This document shows positions 47,581 to 56,382 of a stretch of 64,000 bases of DNA, piece after piece (position 1 is the first letter of the stretch; each line of letters begins with the position of its first letter). Source of the stretch: CAIWHR01 sp963779805. Its GTDB lineage: Bacteria > Pseudomonadota > Gammaproteobacteria > Burkholderiales > Casimicrobiaceae. The notes under the pieces are model-generated. The model did not search any database, had not been told where the DNA came from, and worked only from the letters and a program-made list of their open reading frames with translations. A program made the translations under genes and the position numbers. Location: positions 288,925-352,924 of the forward strand of contig CAVZZN010000006.1 in the NCBI GenBank assembly GCA_963779805.1. The letters run 5' to 3'.

Positions 47581-48701
47581 GCGAACCGCTCCGGGAAGGC
47601 GCGCGCGATCGCCTCGCGCGAGGCGGCGATCACGCCACGCTCGGTCACCAGGCCGGTGAGGAGCCGCGCCGGCGTCACGTCGAAGGCGAAGTTGATCGCG
47701 GGCGTTTGCGGCGGCGCGATCTGCACTCGCGCGATCTCCCCGGTCGCCGTGCGGCCGGCAACGGCGAGCACCTCGTCCGCGGCGCGCTGCTCGATCGGAA
47801 TCGCGTCGCCCGTGGCGAGCGTCGGATCGAGCGTCGGCGAGGGCATCGCGACGTAGAAGGGCACGTCGTTGTCCGCCGCGGCGAGCGCCTTGTCGTAGGT
47901 GCCGATCTTGTTGCAGGCGTCGCCGTTGGCGGCGACGCGGTCGGCGCCGACCAGCACGATGTCGACCCCGCGACGGCGCATGAGCAGCGCGCTCGCGCCG
48001 TCGGCGAACAGCGTGTGCGGCACGCCGCGCTGCGCACATTCCCACGCGGTGAGGTTGGCGCCCTGCAGGCGCGGCCGCGTCTCGCTCACCCACACGTGCA
48101 CCGGAATTCCGGCGGCGTGCGCGAGGAAGACCGGGGCGGTGGCGGTACCCCAGCCGCACGTCGCGAGCGCGCCTGCATTGCAGTGGGTCATCACCTGCAC
48201 CGGCCCGCTGTCGCGCTGCGCGATCGCCTGCAGCAGTGCGAGACCGTTGACCCCGATCGCGTGACAGATGGCCTCGTCCTCGTCGGCGATGACATCCGCC
48301 TCGCGCCATGCGGCTTCGGCGCGACGCGTGGATGGCAGGTCCCGCACCCGATTGCGAACGCGATCGAGCGCCCAGCGCAGGTTCACCGCGGTCGGACGCG
48401 TCGCGTCGAGCATGGCGTGCGCGGCCTGCAGTCCCGCCTCCGAAGGATCGCGATCGAGCGCCAGCGCGAGACCGTAGGCGCCGACGGCGCCGATGAGCGG
48501 AGCGCCGCGCACCCACATGTCACGGATCGCCGTCGCTGCCGCATCGGGATCGCCGATGTCGACCATCGCCAATGCGTGCGGCAGCCGCCGCTGATCGATC
48601 ACGCGGATCGCACGTTGTCCGTCGATGCGCGACAGCGCGCGATACGGACGCCGGATCGCGCTGGAAGGGCGCGGCCGGACGGATCGGATCGTTTCCGACA
48701 T
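47577..48701 (-). CDS. mtnA: S-methyl-5-thioribose-1-phosphate isomerase
   Basis: Intact, 374 residues, normal length. It interconverts 5-methylthioribose-1-phosphate and methylthioribulose-1-phosphate in methylthioadenosine recycling. VQVMTHCNAGALATCGWGTA holds the catalytic cysteine region. IVLVGADRVAANGDACNKIG holds the catalytic aspartate and the family signature ending in GTYDKALAA. The start is directly next to the stop of the upstream methyltransferase gene, so three genes (methyltransferase, mtnA, aldolase) form one minus-strand operon. No mtnK or mtnP is in the window. Confidence 0.95.
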   Translation of the reverse strand: MSETIRSVRPRPSSAIRRPYRALSRIDGQRAIRVIDQRRLPHALAMVDIGDPDAAATAIRDMWVRGAPLIGAVGAYGLALALDRDPSEAGLQAAHAMLDATRPTAVNLRWALDRVRNRVRDLPSTRRAEAAWREADVIADEDEAICHAIGVNGLALLQAIAQRDSGPVQVMTHCNAGALATCGWGTATAPVFLAHAAGIPVHVWVSETRPRLQGANLTAWECAQRGVPHTLFADGASALLMRRRGVDIVLVGADRVAANGDACNKIGTYDKALAAADNDVPFYVAMPSPTLDPTLATGDAIPIEQRAADEVLAVAGRTATGEIARVQIAPPQTPAINFAFDVTPARLLTGLVTERGVIAASREAIARAFPERFA

Positions 48702-50213
48702 TCATGCGGCGAGCAACCCGAGCCGCGCGAGGCGGTTCAGATGCTGGTCGAGGGCCGCCTCGTCGACCGGCTGGTCCGACCCGACCCCGGCCAGCGCTGC
48801 GACGAGTGCGCGACGGTCGCGCGTGCCGTCGAGCAGCGGCAACAGCCGCCGGCTCAGTTCGTCGTCGACCTTCACCGGCACGTGCCACAGCGAGGTCACG
48901 CGGTCGCCCGCCGCGAGCTGGGCCCGCACGACCGCGCTGGCGCGGGGCTGCTCGCCGGGCGGAAACGCGACCGCTGGCACGTGGACGTGGGGCCGGATCA
49001 CGCCGGCTTGCAGGCTCGCGAGCACGACGGCCGGAAGGTCGATCGCACCTTGCCCGAGCAGCAACTGCTGCGCCTCCGGCCGGGCGCGCGTATGCCGGAG
49101 CAGGGCATCGAAGGGCAGCGCGTGCGGTGCGGCGCTGCGCAGCGCCGCAAGGACTTCGTGCATGAGCGCCGTCGCGACGTCGCCTTCCCCGGCGGCATCG
49201 GCTGCCGTCGGCTCCGCCGCCGGGTCGCTGCGCGCCTGTGCGCGCACCGCAGGTGCTGCGGTGAACGCGAGAGCGTCCAGGCGTTGCGGCGACAGCTCGC
49301 GCTCGACCGCGATGTCCGTGCGGCAGAGCAGCGTTTCGCGAAACCTGCGGCATTGCATGAAATCGAGATACTGCTGGCGCGTGACGGGATCGAGCGTCGC
49401 GAGTGCGGCGCGCGCGTCCGCCGAAAGGCCGGCATAGCTCGACCACGCGAACGCGGCCTCGGCGAGGAACTGCAGGCCATGGTTCGCGGCATGATCGGCG
49501 AATTCGTGGAAGTACACGGGGTCGTTCACCGGCGAGAGGTCGTCGTGGAACAGGATGCCCGAGTCGCGGTTCTCCATGCGCCGCGCTTCCGCGACGATGG
49601 GCTGCGCGTACTCGTTGGGCGCTTCGACGCCGTGCGCCACCAGCCGGACCAGCGCGCGCGCCTCGGTGAGCTTCGCATCGGGATCGTCGAGCTCGGCGGT
49701 GTGGAACTTCAGCATGTCCCACATCATCCTGCGCACGTGACACCCGGGGTAGGTGTTGTAGCTCACGAAGGCGACGCCGTGCGGTGCGAGGTGACGGCCG
49801 ATCAGCGCCATCAGCGCCTCGCGGACATCGGCGGGCACCCACGAATACACGCCGTGGGCGACGATGTAGTCGAACGCGCCGGCGTCCGCGGGAAAGCGCG
49901 TGAGGTCGAGCGCCTCGAACGCAACGTTCGCAACGCCGGCGCGACGGGCGAGAGCCCGCGCGTCCTCGATCGCATCGCGGGCGAGATCGATCCCGAGAAA
50001 GGCGCTGCGCGGCAAGGCGTAGGCCATGGGCACGAGATTGCCGCCATCGCCGCACGCCACCTCGAGCACCCGACAGCGATCGGGCGGCACCGCCGCGAGC
50101 CCGTGCAGCATGGCGGTCGTCGCCAGGTGATCGGGATGCGTGCTGGCGTACGGCAGGCCGGGGTAGCGGACTGTATCGTACGACGTGACGGCACGAGACG
50201 CTCGTTCGCTCAT
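48702..50213 (-). CDS. Class I methyltransferase with C-terminal methyltransferase regulatory domain
   Basis: Intact, 503 residues from MSERASRAVTSYDTVRYPGL. Motif I is VLEVACGDGGNLVPMAYALP; the acidic beta-2 end is FLGIDLARDAIEDA; DYIVAHGVYSWVPADVREAL is the post-I region. The middle part, with SYNTYPGCHVRRMMWDMLKF and FHDDLSPVNDPVYFHEF, matches the methyltransferase regulatory domain arrangement found in many proteobacteria. The C-terminal 200 residues are winged-helix-like with no metal motif. The substrate is unknown. It is first in the operon with mtnA; the link to methylthioadenosine metabolism is unproven. Confidence 0.85.
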   Translation of the reverse strand: MSERASRAVTSYDTVRYPGLPYASTHPDHLATTAMLHGLAAVPPDRCRVLEVACGDGGNLVPMAYALPRSAFLGIDLARDAIEDARALARRAGVANVAFEALDLTRFPADAGAFDYIVAHGVYSWVPADVREALMALIGRHLAPHGVAFVSYNTYPGCHVRRMMWDMLKFHTAELDDPDAKLTEARALVRLVAHGVEAPNEYAQPIVAEARRMENRDSGILFHDDLSPVNDPVYFHEFADHAANHGLQFLAEAAFAWSSYAGLSADARAALATLDPVTRQQYLDFMQCRRFRETLLCRTDIAVERELSPQRLDALAFTAAPAVRAQARSDPAAEPTAADAAGEGDVATALMHEVLAALRSAAPHALPFDALLRHTRARPEAQQLLLGQGAIDLPAVVLASLQAGVIRPHVHVPAVAFPPGEQPRASAVVRAQLAAGDRVTSLWHVPVKVDDELSRRLLPLLDGTRDRRALVAALAGVGSDQPVDEAALDQHLNRLARLGLLAA

Positions 50214-50422
50214 GCGGACGACTATAACCGATGAGCATGCAGCGGGCGCATCGCGCGGCTGCAATGCGCCGGCTGTCCTTCTCTGCACTGCAGCTCGTCG
50301 GTTCGCAGTTGCACCCTGCGCGCGCTTTCCGAAGACTCTCGATCCCCACCCGCCACGCGCAAGCGCGCCCCGGCGCAAGCGCGGCAGACCCCCCGTTGTA
50401 GTCCGCAATCCTCGAAGGAGAA

Positions 50423-51003
50423 ATGCTGATGAGTGATGCACGACGCAAGTCCGTGGGTTCGGTGGTGAGGCGCCCGCTGCTCGCAGCGGCGCTGGCGGCG
50501 ACGGCCATCGCGCCCGCACCTGCCATGGCGGCAACCCAGATCTACCTCCAGCTCGACGGCGTCGACGGTGAGTCGACGCAGAAGGATCACAAGGGATGGA
50601 TCGACCTCACGGCGTTCACCACCGGTGTCGTCACCCCGACGGTCGCGACGCACCGGCGCGGCTTCCGGGAAGTGCGCCTTCCAGGACCTGTCGATCAAGA
50701 AGCGGTCGACAAGTCCTCGCCGATCCTGATGCAGGCCGTCGCGACCGGCAAGCACTTCAAGAATGCCACGCTCGACATCGTGCGCACGGGTGAGCAGCCT
50801 GCCGCTGCCTACCTCAAGTACGAGCTGAACGACGTCCTGGTCACGTCGGCGGACGTAGGAGGATCGAGCGACGACACGCCGTCCGAGAACGTGTCCCTCG
50901 ACTTCGGCTCGCTCAGGGTGACCTACACCGGGCAGTCGCCCACCGGTGCTACGGCCGGACGCCGCGAACTCGACTGTCGGCCACGCTGTCCTGCAGGAAC
51001 TAG
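50423..51003 (+). CDS. Orphan Hcp-like protein with signal peptide, frameshifted
   Basis: Begins MLMSDARRKSVGSVVRRPLL with a Sec-type signal ending APAMA, after AAGGAG, a strong ribosome binding site. The mature part is typical of the Hcp1 family that forms type VI secretion tubes: ATQIYLQLDGVDGESTQKDH, CAFQDLSIKK, GKHFKNATLDIVRTG, YLKYELNDVLVTS and VSLDFGSLRVTYT. Shifts near 50670 and 50960 break it. The second brings TAG at 51001. Intact length would be about 190 residues. Hcp is normally leaderless and cytosolic, so the leader is odd. No other type VI genes are nearby. It may be a periplasmic or surface relative with a different job. Confidence 0.78.
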
Positions 51004-51009
51004 CCCCGG

Positions 51010-51036
51010 GGAGCGCGGACGGCATGTCCGCGCTCC
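51010..51036. terminator. Hairpin between convergent genes
   Basis: GGAGCGCGGAC (51010-51020) pairs perfectly with GTCCGCGCTCC (51026-51036) across a 5-base loop, 6 bases after the Hcp-like stop. No T-run follows on either strand, so it may end transcription weakly or bidirectionally or only protect mRNA ends. Confidence 0.5.
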
Positions 51037-51069
51037 ACCGATGCGCCGCGCATCCCTGCGCGGCGCGCT

Positions 51070-53128
51070 TCAACGCTTCAGCACCTGCACGATGTTGTTG
51101 AAGTCGTCGGTCCACAGCCGCCAGTCCGGCCGCGTGCGCAGCGGTACCGATGCTTGCGCCAGCGCAGGCTTCTCGAGCGGCGCATCGGCGCGCGCGAGCA
51201 GCATCCAGTCGCTTCGGGTCGCGAGGCCGGCGGTGCCGTCGTCCGCGATGTGGATCACCGCGAGCCCGCGTGCCTGCGCGAGCGCGGCGACGACGGGCAC
51301 GAGATCGAGGAAGCGATTGGTCACGTGAAAGGCGATCACGCCCGACGGCTTCATGTGCCGGAGGTAGACGTCGAGCGCCTGCGCGGTGATCAGATGCACC
51401 GGGATCGCATCGCTCGAGAAGGCGTCGATCGCGAGCACGTCGAAGTGCTGTGGCGGCTCGCGCTCGAGGTTGAGGCGCGCGTCGCCGAGCACGATCTCGA
51501 TGGTGGCGTCGCTGTCGGCGAGGTACGTGAACTCGCTCCGCGCGATCCGGGGCACCGCGGGATTGATGTCGTAGAAGCGGTACACGTCGCCCTTCGCGCC
51601 ATAGACGGCGAGCGTGCCGGTGCCGAGGCCGATCACGCCCACCTTGAGCGGCGACAGGCTGGGGTGCAGGCTCTCGAGCAGCCGCCCGATGCCGGACGTC
51701 GCCGTGTAGTAGGTGGTCGGACGGTGCCGGAGATTGGGATCGAGATACTGCGTGCCGTGCAGGATCGTGCCGTGCACGAGCGAGCGGCGCGCGATCGGGC
51801 CCTCGCCGATCTGCAGCACGCGCAGCACGCCGTAGAAGTTGCGGGCGGTGACGATCGTGTTGTCGTAGAAGGCGTGCACGCTCCACGCGGCGCAGCCGAG
51901 GGCGAGCACGCTCGCGGCACCGGCGAGCGTGCGGAACACCCACTCGTCGTGGCGTACGCGCACGAGCATCAGCAACGCGCACGCAACGAGCCCCAGACCG
52001 AGCTCGAAGTACGCCGGCAGCACGACGGGCGCGACGATCCCGACCAGCACCGAGCCGACCGCACCGCCGATCGAGATCATGAGATAGAACCGCGTCAGGT
52101 GCGCCGGCGCGGGCTTGCTGCGCGCGAGCTCGCCGTGGCAGAACATGCACGCGAGGAAGAGGCCGATGCAGAAGACCGCGAGCTGGAGCCAGAGCACGTG
52201 CGCGAGATGCGCGTCGGCGAGCGTCCAGGCCATCACGCCGATCGCCGCTGCCGCCGCGGGCAGCATGACGTCGCGTCGATACCAGCCGGAGCTGTCGAAG
52301 GTGAGGATGAACGTCAGCAGGTAGATCGCGAGGGGCGCGATCCACAGCAGCGGGACGGCTGCGATGTTCTGCGTGATGTGGTTCGATACGGCGAGCAGCA
52401 GCACCGAGCCCACCGCGGCAAGCGCACCCCACATCGCCTGCATCGCGCCCGTTGGCGGGAGTGCGAGGGCCGCGTCGGGGTCGGCAGCGCCAGCGGTCCG
52501 CTGCGCAAGCGGCACGGTGGCGCCACCGTGCCTCGATGCGATCGGGTGCATTGCGTGCGCTGCGCCAGGCGGCCGTCGCGCACAGCAGCACGAACAGCGC
52601 ATAGCCGGCCGACCAGTCCGCGGCCTGTGTGCGCGTCGTGATCCAGGGCTCGACCAGCAGCGGATAGCCGAGCAGCGCGAGCATCGACGCGAGATTCGAC
52701 AGCGCGAACAGCCGGTACGGGCTCGCGCCGGGCCGGGCGCGTGCGAACCACGCCTGCACGAGCGGGCTGGTCGCCGAAAGCATGAAGTACGGCAGCCCGA
52801 TGGTGGCCGCGAGCAGACCGAGGATCAGCCACGACGGGTTCTCGTCGCCCACCGGCTTCCAGTGCGCGGCGGGAACGATCGGCAGCACGGCGAGCGACGC
52901 GAGCAGCAGCGCGATGTGCAACGTCGCCTGCGCTCGCGGGCGCAGCTTCGCGATCGCGAGATCGGAATACGCGTAACCCGCAAGCAGCGCCGTCTGGAAG
53001 AACACGAGGCACGTCGTCCAGACCGCGGCGGAGCCGCCGAACCAGGGCAGGATCTGCTTCGCCGTGACGGGTTGCACGAGGAACAGCAGGAACGCGCTCG
53101 TGAAGATCGTCAGGGCGTACAGCAGCAT
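51070..53128 (-). CDS. Membrane-anchored spermidine-synthase-like protein, one frameshift
   Basis: About 685 residues. The N-terminal half has some ten or more hydrophobic segments (MLLYALTIFTSAFLLFLVQP; TCLVFFQTALLAGYAYSDL; QNIAAVPLLWIAPLAIYLLT). The C-terminal half is a Rossmann fold of the spermidine/spermine synthase type: VGVIGLGTGTLAVYGA, FYDINPAV, EIVLGDARLNLE and VLAIDAFSSDAIPVHLIT with its acidic pair. The frame shifts by one near 52550. Such membrane fusions are widespread in bacteria, but most have no proven product; aminopropyl transfer is only inferred. It is convergent with the Hcp-like gene. Confidence 0.82.
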
Positions 53129-53151
53129 GCGCGAGGTATCGGCGAAGGCGT

Positions 53152-54231
53152 TCAGTGGGTCGTCGGTGGCCGGTCGTACGCGGTCCGGTCCATCGAACGG
53201 ACCTTGATCTCGCGCACGTCGATGTCGTCCTGCAGCACGCGCAGCGGAATGTCGGTGCCCGCGGCGCCGTAGGCCCACACCTTGCGATAGAACTCGGGCT
53301 GCGTGCGTACCGCGTCCTTGCCGACGGCCACGATGACGTCGCCCGCCTTGATCCCCGCCTTCTCGGCAGGCCCCTCCGGCAACACGCGCGAGACGAAGAG
53401 TCGCCCCTGGACCTCGTCCGCGTTGATGCCGAGCCACGGCCGCGCGGGCCCGGCGCGGTGGCCGGTCCTGACCAGATCCGCGAGCACGGGCTTCAGCAGG
53501 TCGATCGGCACGAACACGTTGCCCGGGACGGCGGTTTCGCCGCCCATGGCGTCGCGCACGATGAGCGAGCCGATGCCGAGCAGCGTGCCATCGCGGCCGA
53601 TCAGCGCGGCGCCGCTCCATTCGAGCGTCGGCGGCGCCGTGTAGATCGCCTCGTCCAGCGCGTATTCCCAGTTGCCGGCGAATGCGCGCCGCGACACGAC
53701 GTACGCGAGCGTGACCCGGTCGCGCCCGCCGTGACTCACGATCATCACCGGATCGCGCTCGCGCAGCTTGCCCGAATCGCCGAGCGAAACGGGCGTGCTC
53801 GCCAAGGGCACGGTCGTGCGCACCAGGCCGAACCCGGTCGGCGGGTCGTAGGCGACGACGCGCGCCGGGAGCGAACGGCCATGGCTGTCGATCACCCGCA
53901 GCTCGGCCGCCTCGATCACGAGGTAGCCGATGGTGAGGACGAGTCCGTCGTCGCCGATGACGATGCCGGTGCCGTGACGCTCGCGTCCCAGCGCTTCGGC
54001 GCTGTGCGCATCGGGAACTGCGCGCGTCTCGATCTCGACCACGGCGTTGAACAGGCGGTCGGCCTCGCTCTCCCGGGACTGCGCAGGCTCCGGCGCGTCC
54101 GTCGTGGATGGTGGCGTCTCGGCTGCATACACGCTCGCCGGCGTCACGAGGCCGGCGTGTGCGCACAGCAAAGCGCATGAAAGCGCGGCGATGAAGCCGC
54201 GCCGGGCATGCATGACGTGTTCACGTGGCAT
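53152..54231 (-). CDS. HtrA-like trypsin-fold protein with PDZ domain, catalytic residues missing
   Basis: 359 residues from MPREHVMHARRGF. This start has GGAG eight bases upstream, better than the internal ATG at 54213. The signal peptide (AALSCALLCAHAGLVTPASV) exports it to the periplasm. The protease-like domain keeps HGTGIVIGDDGLVLTIGYLV, but where active relatives have the TN-H-HV histidine there is tyrosine (TIGYLV), and the usual aspartate in the DxxTDxALL stretch is lost (DPPTGFGLVR). Serine sits in EWSGAALIGRDG rather than GNSGG. A PDZ domain follows (LFVSRVLPEGPAEKAGIKAG). Probably a non-catalytic chaperone or scaffold. Confidence 0.8.
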   Translation of the reverse strand: MPREHVMHARRGFIAALSCALLCAHAGLVTPASVYAAETPPSTTDAPEPAQSRESEADRLFNAVVEIETRAVPDAHSAEALGRERHGTGIVIGDDGLVLTIGYLVIEAAELRVIDSHGRSLPARVVAYDPPTGFGLVRTTVPLASTPVSLGDSGKLRERDPVMIVSHGGRDRVTLAYVVSRRAFAGNWEYALDEAIYTAPPTLEWSGAALIGRDGTLLGIGSLIVRDAMGGETAVPGNVFVPIDLLKPVLADLVRTGHRAGPARPWLGINADEVQGRLFVSRVLPEGPAEKAGIKAGDVIVAVGKDAVRTQPEFYRKVWAYGAAGTDIPLRVLQDDIDVREIKVRSMDRTAYDRPPTTH

Positions 54232-54466
54232 CGTGGGGCTCCGCAGCGTGCGACCGACCGCGCGTGCGCGGCACGGCATGCTTGCCGGCGCGCCCTGCTG
54301 CAACTGTAACGCACTCGCCTCGACGCCGGGATCGGCCTTGCGAACCGGCGTGACGTCGCATGCGCGAAGTGGTATGAAGGGCGGACGCGCGATCTGCGGA
54401 GGGTTTCCATGACCACAGCCGGCTCGTCTCGGGCGCGAATCGAGCGCCCTTGGCGGCAGCACGGGC

Positions 54467-55363
54467 ATGCCGATGAGCGCCGCCGACGCGGTGCTGTTTC
54501 CGGGCTTCCGCAGCGAACGCATCGCAACGCGCGGGTGCGCGATCCATTGCGTGATCGGCGGCAGCGGACCGCCGCTGCTCCTCCTGCATGGGTATCCCCA
54601 GACGCACGCGATGTGGCACGCGATCGCGCCGCGCCTTGGCGAGCAGTTCACGGTGGTGTGCAGCGACCTGCGCGGCTACGGCGATTCGGGCAAGCCGCCC
54701 GGTGGCGAGCGCCACGCGAACTACACCAAGCGCGCGATGGCGCGCGACCAGGTGGAGCTCATGCGCGCGCTCGGCTTCGACCGGTTCCGCCTCGCGGGTC
54801 ACGATCGCGGCGGTCGCGTGGCCCATCGCCTCGCGCTCGATCATCCGGGCGCGGTCGAACGGCTCGCCGTCCTCGACATCTCCCCCACGCGCATCATGTA
54901 CGCGCGCACGGACAAGGCGTTCGCCACCGCGTACTACCACTGGTTCTTCCTCATCCAGCCCTACGACCTGCCGGAGCGCCTGATCGGGGCCGATCCGGTG
55001 TACTACCTGCGGCGCAAGATCGGCGCGTGGTCGGCGAGCACGCGGCACTTCGATCCGCGCGCGCTCGCCGAATACGAGCGTTGCTTCAGCGATCCGGCGA
55101 CGATTCACGGCTCGTGCGAGGACTACCGCGCAGCGGCGACGACCGATCTCGCGGACGACGCCGCGGACGCCGATCGTCGCGTGACGTGTCCGCTGCTCGT
55201 GCTCTGGGCCGAGAAGGGCGTGGTCAACCGGCTGTTCGCGCCGCTCGAGGACTGGGGCAGCGTGGCCACCGACGTCCGCGGCCGCACCCTGCCGTGCGGC
55301 CACTACCTGCCCGAAGAGGCGCCGGAAGAGACGCTCGCGGAATTTCGCGCGTTCTTCGCGTAG
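54467..55363 (+). CDS. Alpha/beta hydrolase, fluoroacetate/haloacetate dehalogenase type
   Basis: 298 residues; cleaves carbon-halogen bonds of haloacetates in characterised relatives. The nucleophile elbow GHDRGGRVAHRLALDHP has the Asp-Arg pair and second Arg that bind the carboxylate. YHWFFLIQPYDLPERLIG has the His-Trp, and CEDYRAA the Tyr, of the fluoride-binding pocket. The acid is in AVLDISP and the catalytic His in CGHYLPEEAPEE. The oxyanion strand is LLLLHGYPQTHAMW. GGAGG at 54399-54403 precedes an out-of-frame ATG at 54409 (MTTAGSSRARIER), so the true start may be there with a one-base indel near 54450, adding about 19 residues. Epoxide hydrolase remains an alternative. Confidence 0.85.
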   Translation: MPMSAADAVLFPGFRSERIATRGCAIHCVIGGSGPPLLLLHGYPQTHAMWHAIAPRLGEQFTVVCSDLRGYGDSGKPPGGERHANYTKRAMARDQVELMRALGFDRFRLAGHDRGGRVAHRLALDHPGAVERLAVLDISPTRIMYARTDKAFATAYYHWFFLIQPYDLPERLIGADPVYYLRRKIGAWSASTRHFDPRALAEYERCFSDPATIHGSCEDYRAAATTDLADDAADADRRVTCPLLVLWAEKGVVNRLFAPLEDWGSVATDVRGRTLPCGHYLPEEAPEETLAEFRAFFA

Positions 55364-55499
55364 CGCGCGCCCAAACGCGCGCCGGCGCAACACCCTGAAG
55401 AGGCCTGCGAGCGCACGGCGCAACGGCGGTCGACCCGCGTCGGATCCCCGGGGGCGCGGGCAGTGCGTGGCCGGCAGCCGATGCCGGCTCGGCCAGGAC

Positions 55500-55513
55500 T
55501 TGATGCACCTCAA
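55500..55513 (+). promoter_or_regulatory. FNR/ANR-like box
   Basis: TTGATGCACCTCAA matches the FNR/CRP-family consensus TTGAT-N4-ATCAA at 9 of 10 positions. It is centred about 60 bases upstream of the transcription start predicted from the promoter at 55531-55559, the class I activator position. This suggests induction under low oxygen or nitrogen oxides. Confidence 0.6.
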
Positions 55514-55530
55514 AGGATGTAGAAGTCATA

Positions 55531-55559
55531 TTGCTTTTCCGGTCGCGCCGGCGTAATTT
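55531..55559 (+). promoter_or_regulatory. Sigma-70-type promoter for the DUF2249 genes
   Basis: TTGCTT (55531-55536) and TAATTT (55554-55559) are separated by 17 bases. Predicted start is near 55566. This AT-rich island is unusual for the region. It leaves a 5' leader of about 110 bases. The rest of 55364-55676 shows no gene. Confidence 0.55.
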
Positions 55560-55560
55560 A

Positions 55561-55583
55561 AACATGTACGACGCGTACATCTT
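55561..55583 (+). promoter_or_regulatory. NsrR-like operator
   Basis: AACATGTA, seven bases, then TACATCTT. The perfect inner palindrome ATGTACG-ACG-CGTACAT sits at 55564-55580. The 23-base 11-1-11 shape and outer AAnATG/CATCTT bases fit the NsrR nitric-oxide repressor consensus. It covers the predicted transcription start, ideal for repression. Another palindrome-binding regulator is possible. Confidence 0.55.
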
Positions 55584-55676
55584 AAGCGGCACGGATGCAC
55601 CGAGGCCGTCGACCGCGTCGAAACCAGTGCCGCGCGCCGCCGCGCCGGACGGGACAAACGAAACGAGGCCGCTACG

Positions 55677-55964
55677 ATGACCACCGACACTTTCACCACC
55701 ACGGTCGACGTGCGGGAGATGATCCCGCGCGAACGCCACCCGCTGATCTTCCGCACCTTCGACGCACTCGCCCCCGGCGAAGCGTTCCTCCTCGTCAACG
55801 ATCACGACCCGAAGCCGCTGTACTACCAGTTCCAGGCCGAGTCGAAGGAGGCGTTCAGCTGGCATTACCTCGAGCAGGGCCCGGAGGTGTGGCGCGTGGC
55901 GATCGGCAAGATCAGCGAGCAGGCGGCGCCCACGTCCGGCGGCGGATGCCACTGCAGCCATTGA
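55677..55964 (+). CDS. DUF2249 domain protein
   Basis: 95 residues, intact. The family core is present: TTTVDVREMIPRERHPLIFR, TFDALAPGEAFLLVNDHDPK and PLYYQFQAE. It ends in GGGCHCSH, a potential metal-binding Cys/His tail. DUF2249 proteins often accompany nitric-oxide or denitrification genes and hemerythrins; biochemical function is not established. The upstream FNR-like and NsrR-like sites fit that association. It is first of two paralogues in an operon. Confidence 0.85.
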   Translation: MTTDTFTTTVDVREMIPRERHPLIFRTFDALAPGEAFLLVNDHDPKPLYYQFQAESKEAFSWHYLEQGPEVWRVAIGKISEQAAPTSGGGCHCSH

Positions 55965-55993
55965 GCGTCCATCCGGAGCGAGAGGAGCGTCGC

Positions 55994-56251
55994 ATGAACC
56001 ACCCACACCTTCACCTCAGTGTCGACCGCATCTATCCCTTCGACGCGCGCGGCGTCGCCAAGCGCTTCCGTCATGCCGCGATCTTCGGCGCGATCGACGC
56101 GCTCTTTCCCGGCGAGGTGATGCGCTTCGTCAACGACCACGACCCGCTGCCGCTGCTCGACCAGATCCAGTCGCGTTACGGCGAGACGGTGAACATCGAG
56201 TACCGCCAGCGCGATCCCGGCGCGATCGTGATCGACTTCACCAAGGCCTGA
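55994..56251 (+). CDS. DUF2249 domain protein, second copy
   Basis: 85 residues, intact, from the ATG at 55994 after GAGAGGAG. IYPFDARGVAKRFRHAAIFG, then ALFPGEVMRFVNDHDPLPLL and YRQRDPGAIVIDF, follow the DUF2249 pattern, including the VNDHDPxPL signature shared with the upstream gene. It lacks the Cys/His tail of its neighbour. The gap of 29 bases argues for one transcript under the same promoter. Confidence 0.85.
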   Translation: MNHPHLHLSVDRIYPFDARGVAKRFRHAAIFGAIDALFPGEVMRFVNDHDPLPLLDQIQSRYGETVNIEYRQRDPGAIVIDFTKA

Positions 56252-56382
56252 CGCCCGCAAGGCTCTCCTCCCGGCGCGTCGCTGCACGCGCCGCGGATGC
56301 AGTGCGGGCGAGCGGTCGTGATCGCACCGCACGGCAAAACGCGCTACTCTTCCGGCGAGCGATTCCGTCACCGGGAGAGGCA

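Noticed and set aside
50423..51003. A type VI secretion locus around the Hcp-like gene
   Set aside because: No tss, clpV, vgrG or effector genes are visible on either side.
51154..52641. 495-codon plus-strand frame opposite the spermidine-synthase-like gene
   Set aside because: Charged, low-complexity antisense translation; the opposite strand has membrane helices and a Rossmann fold.
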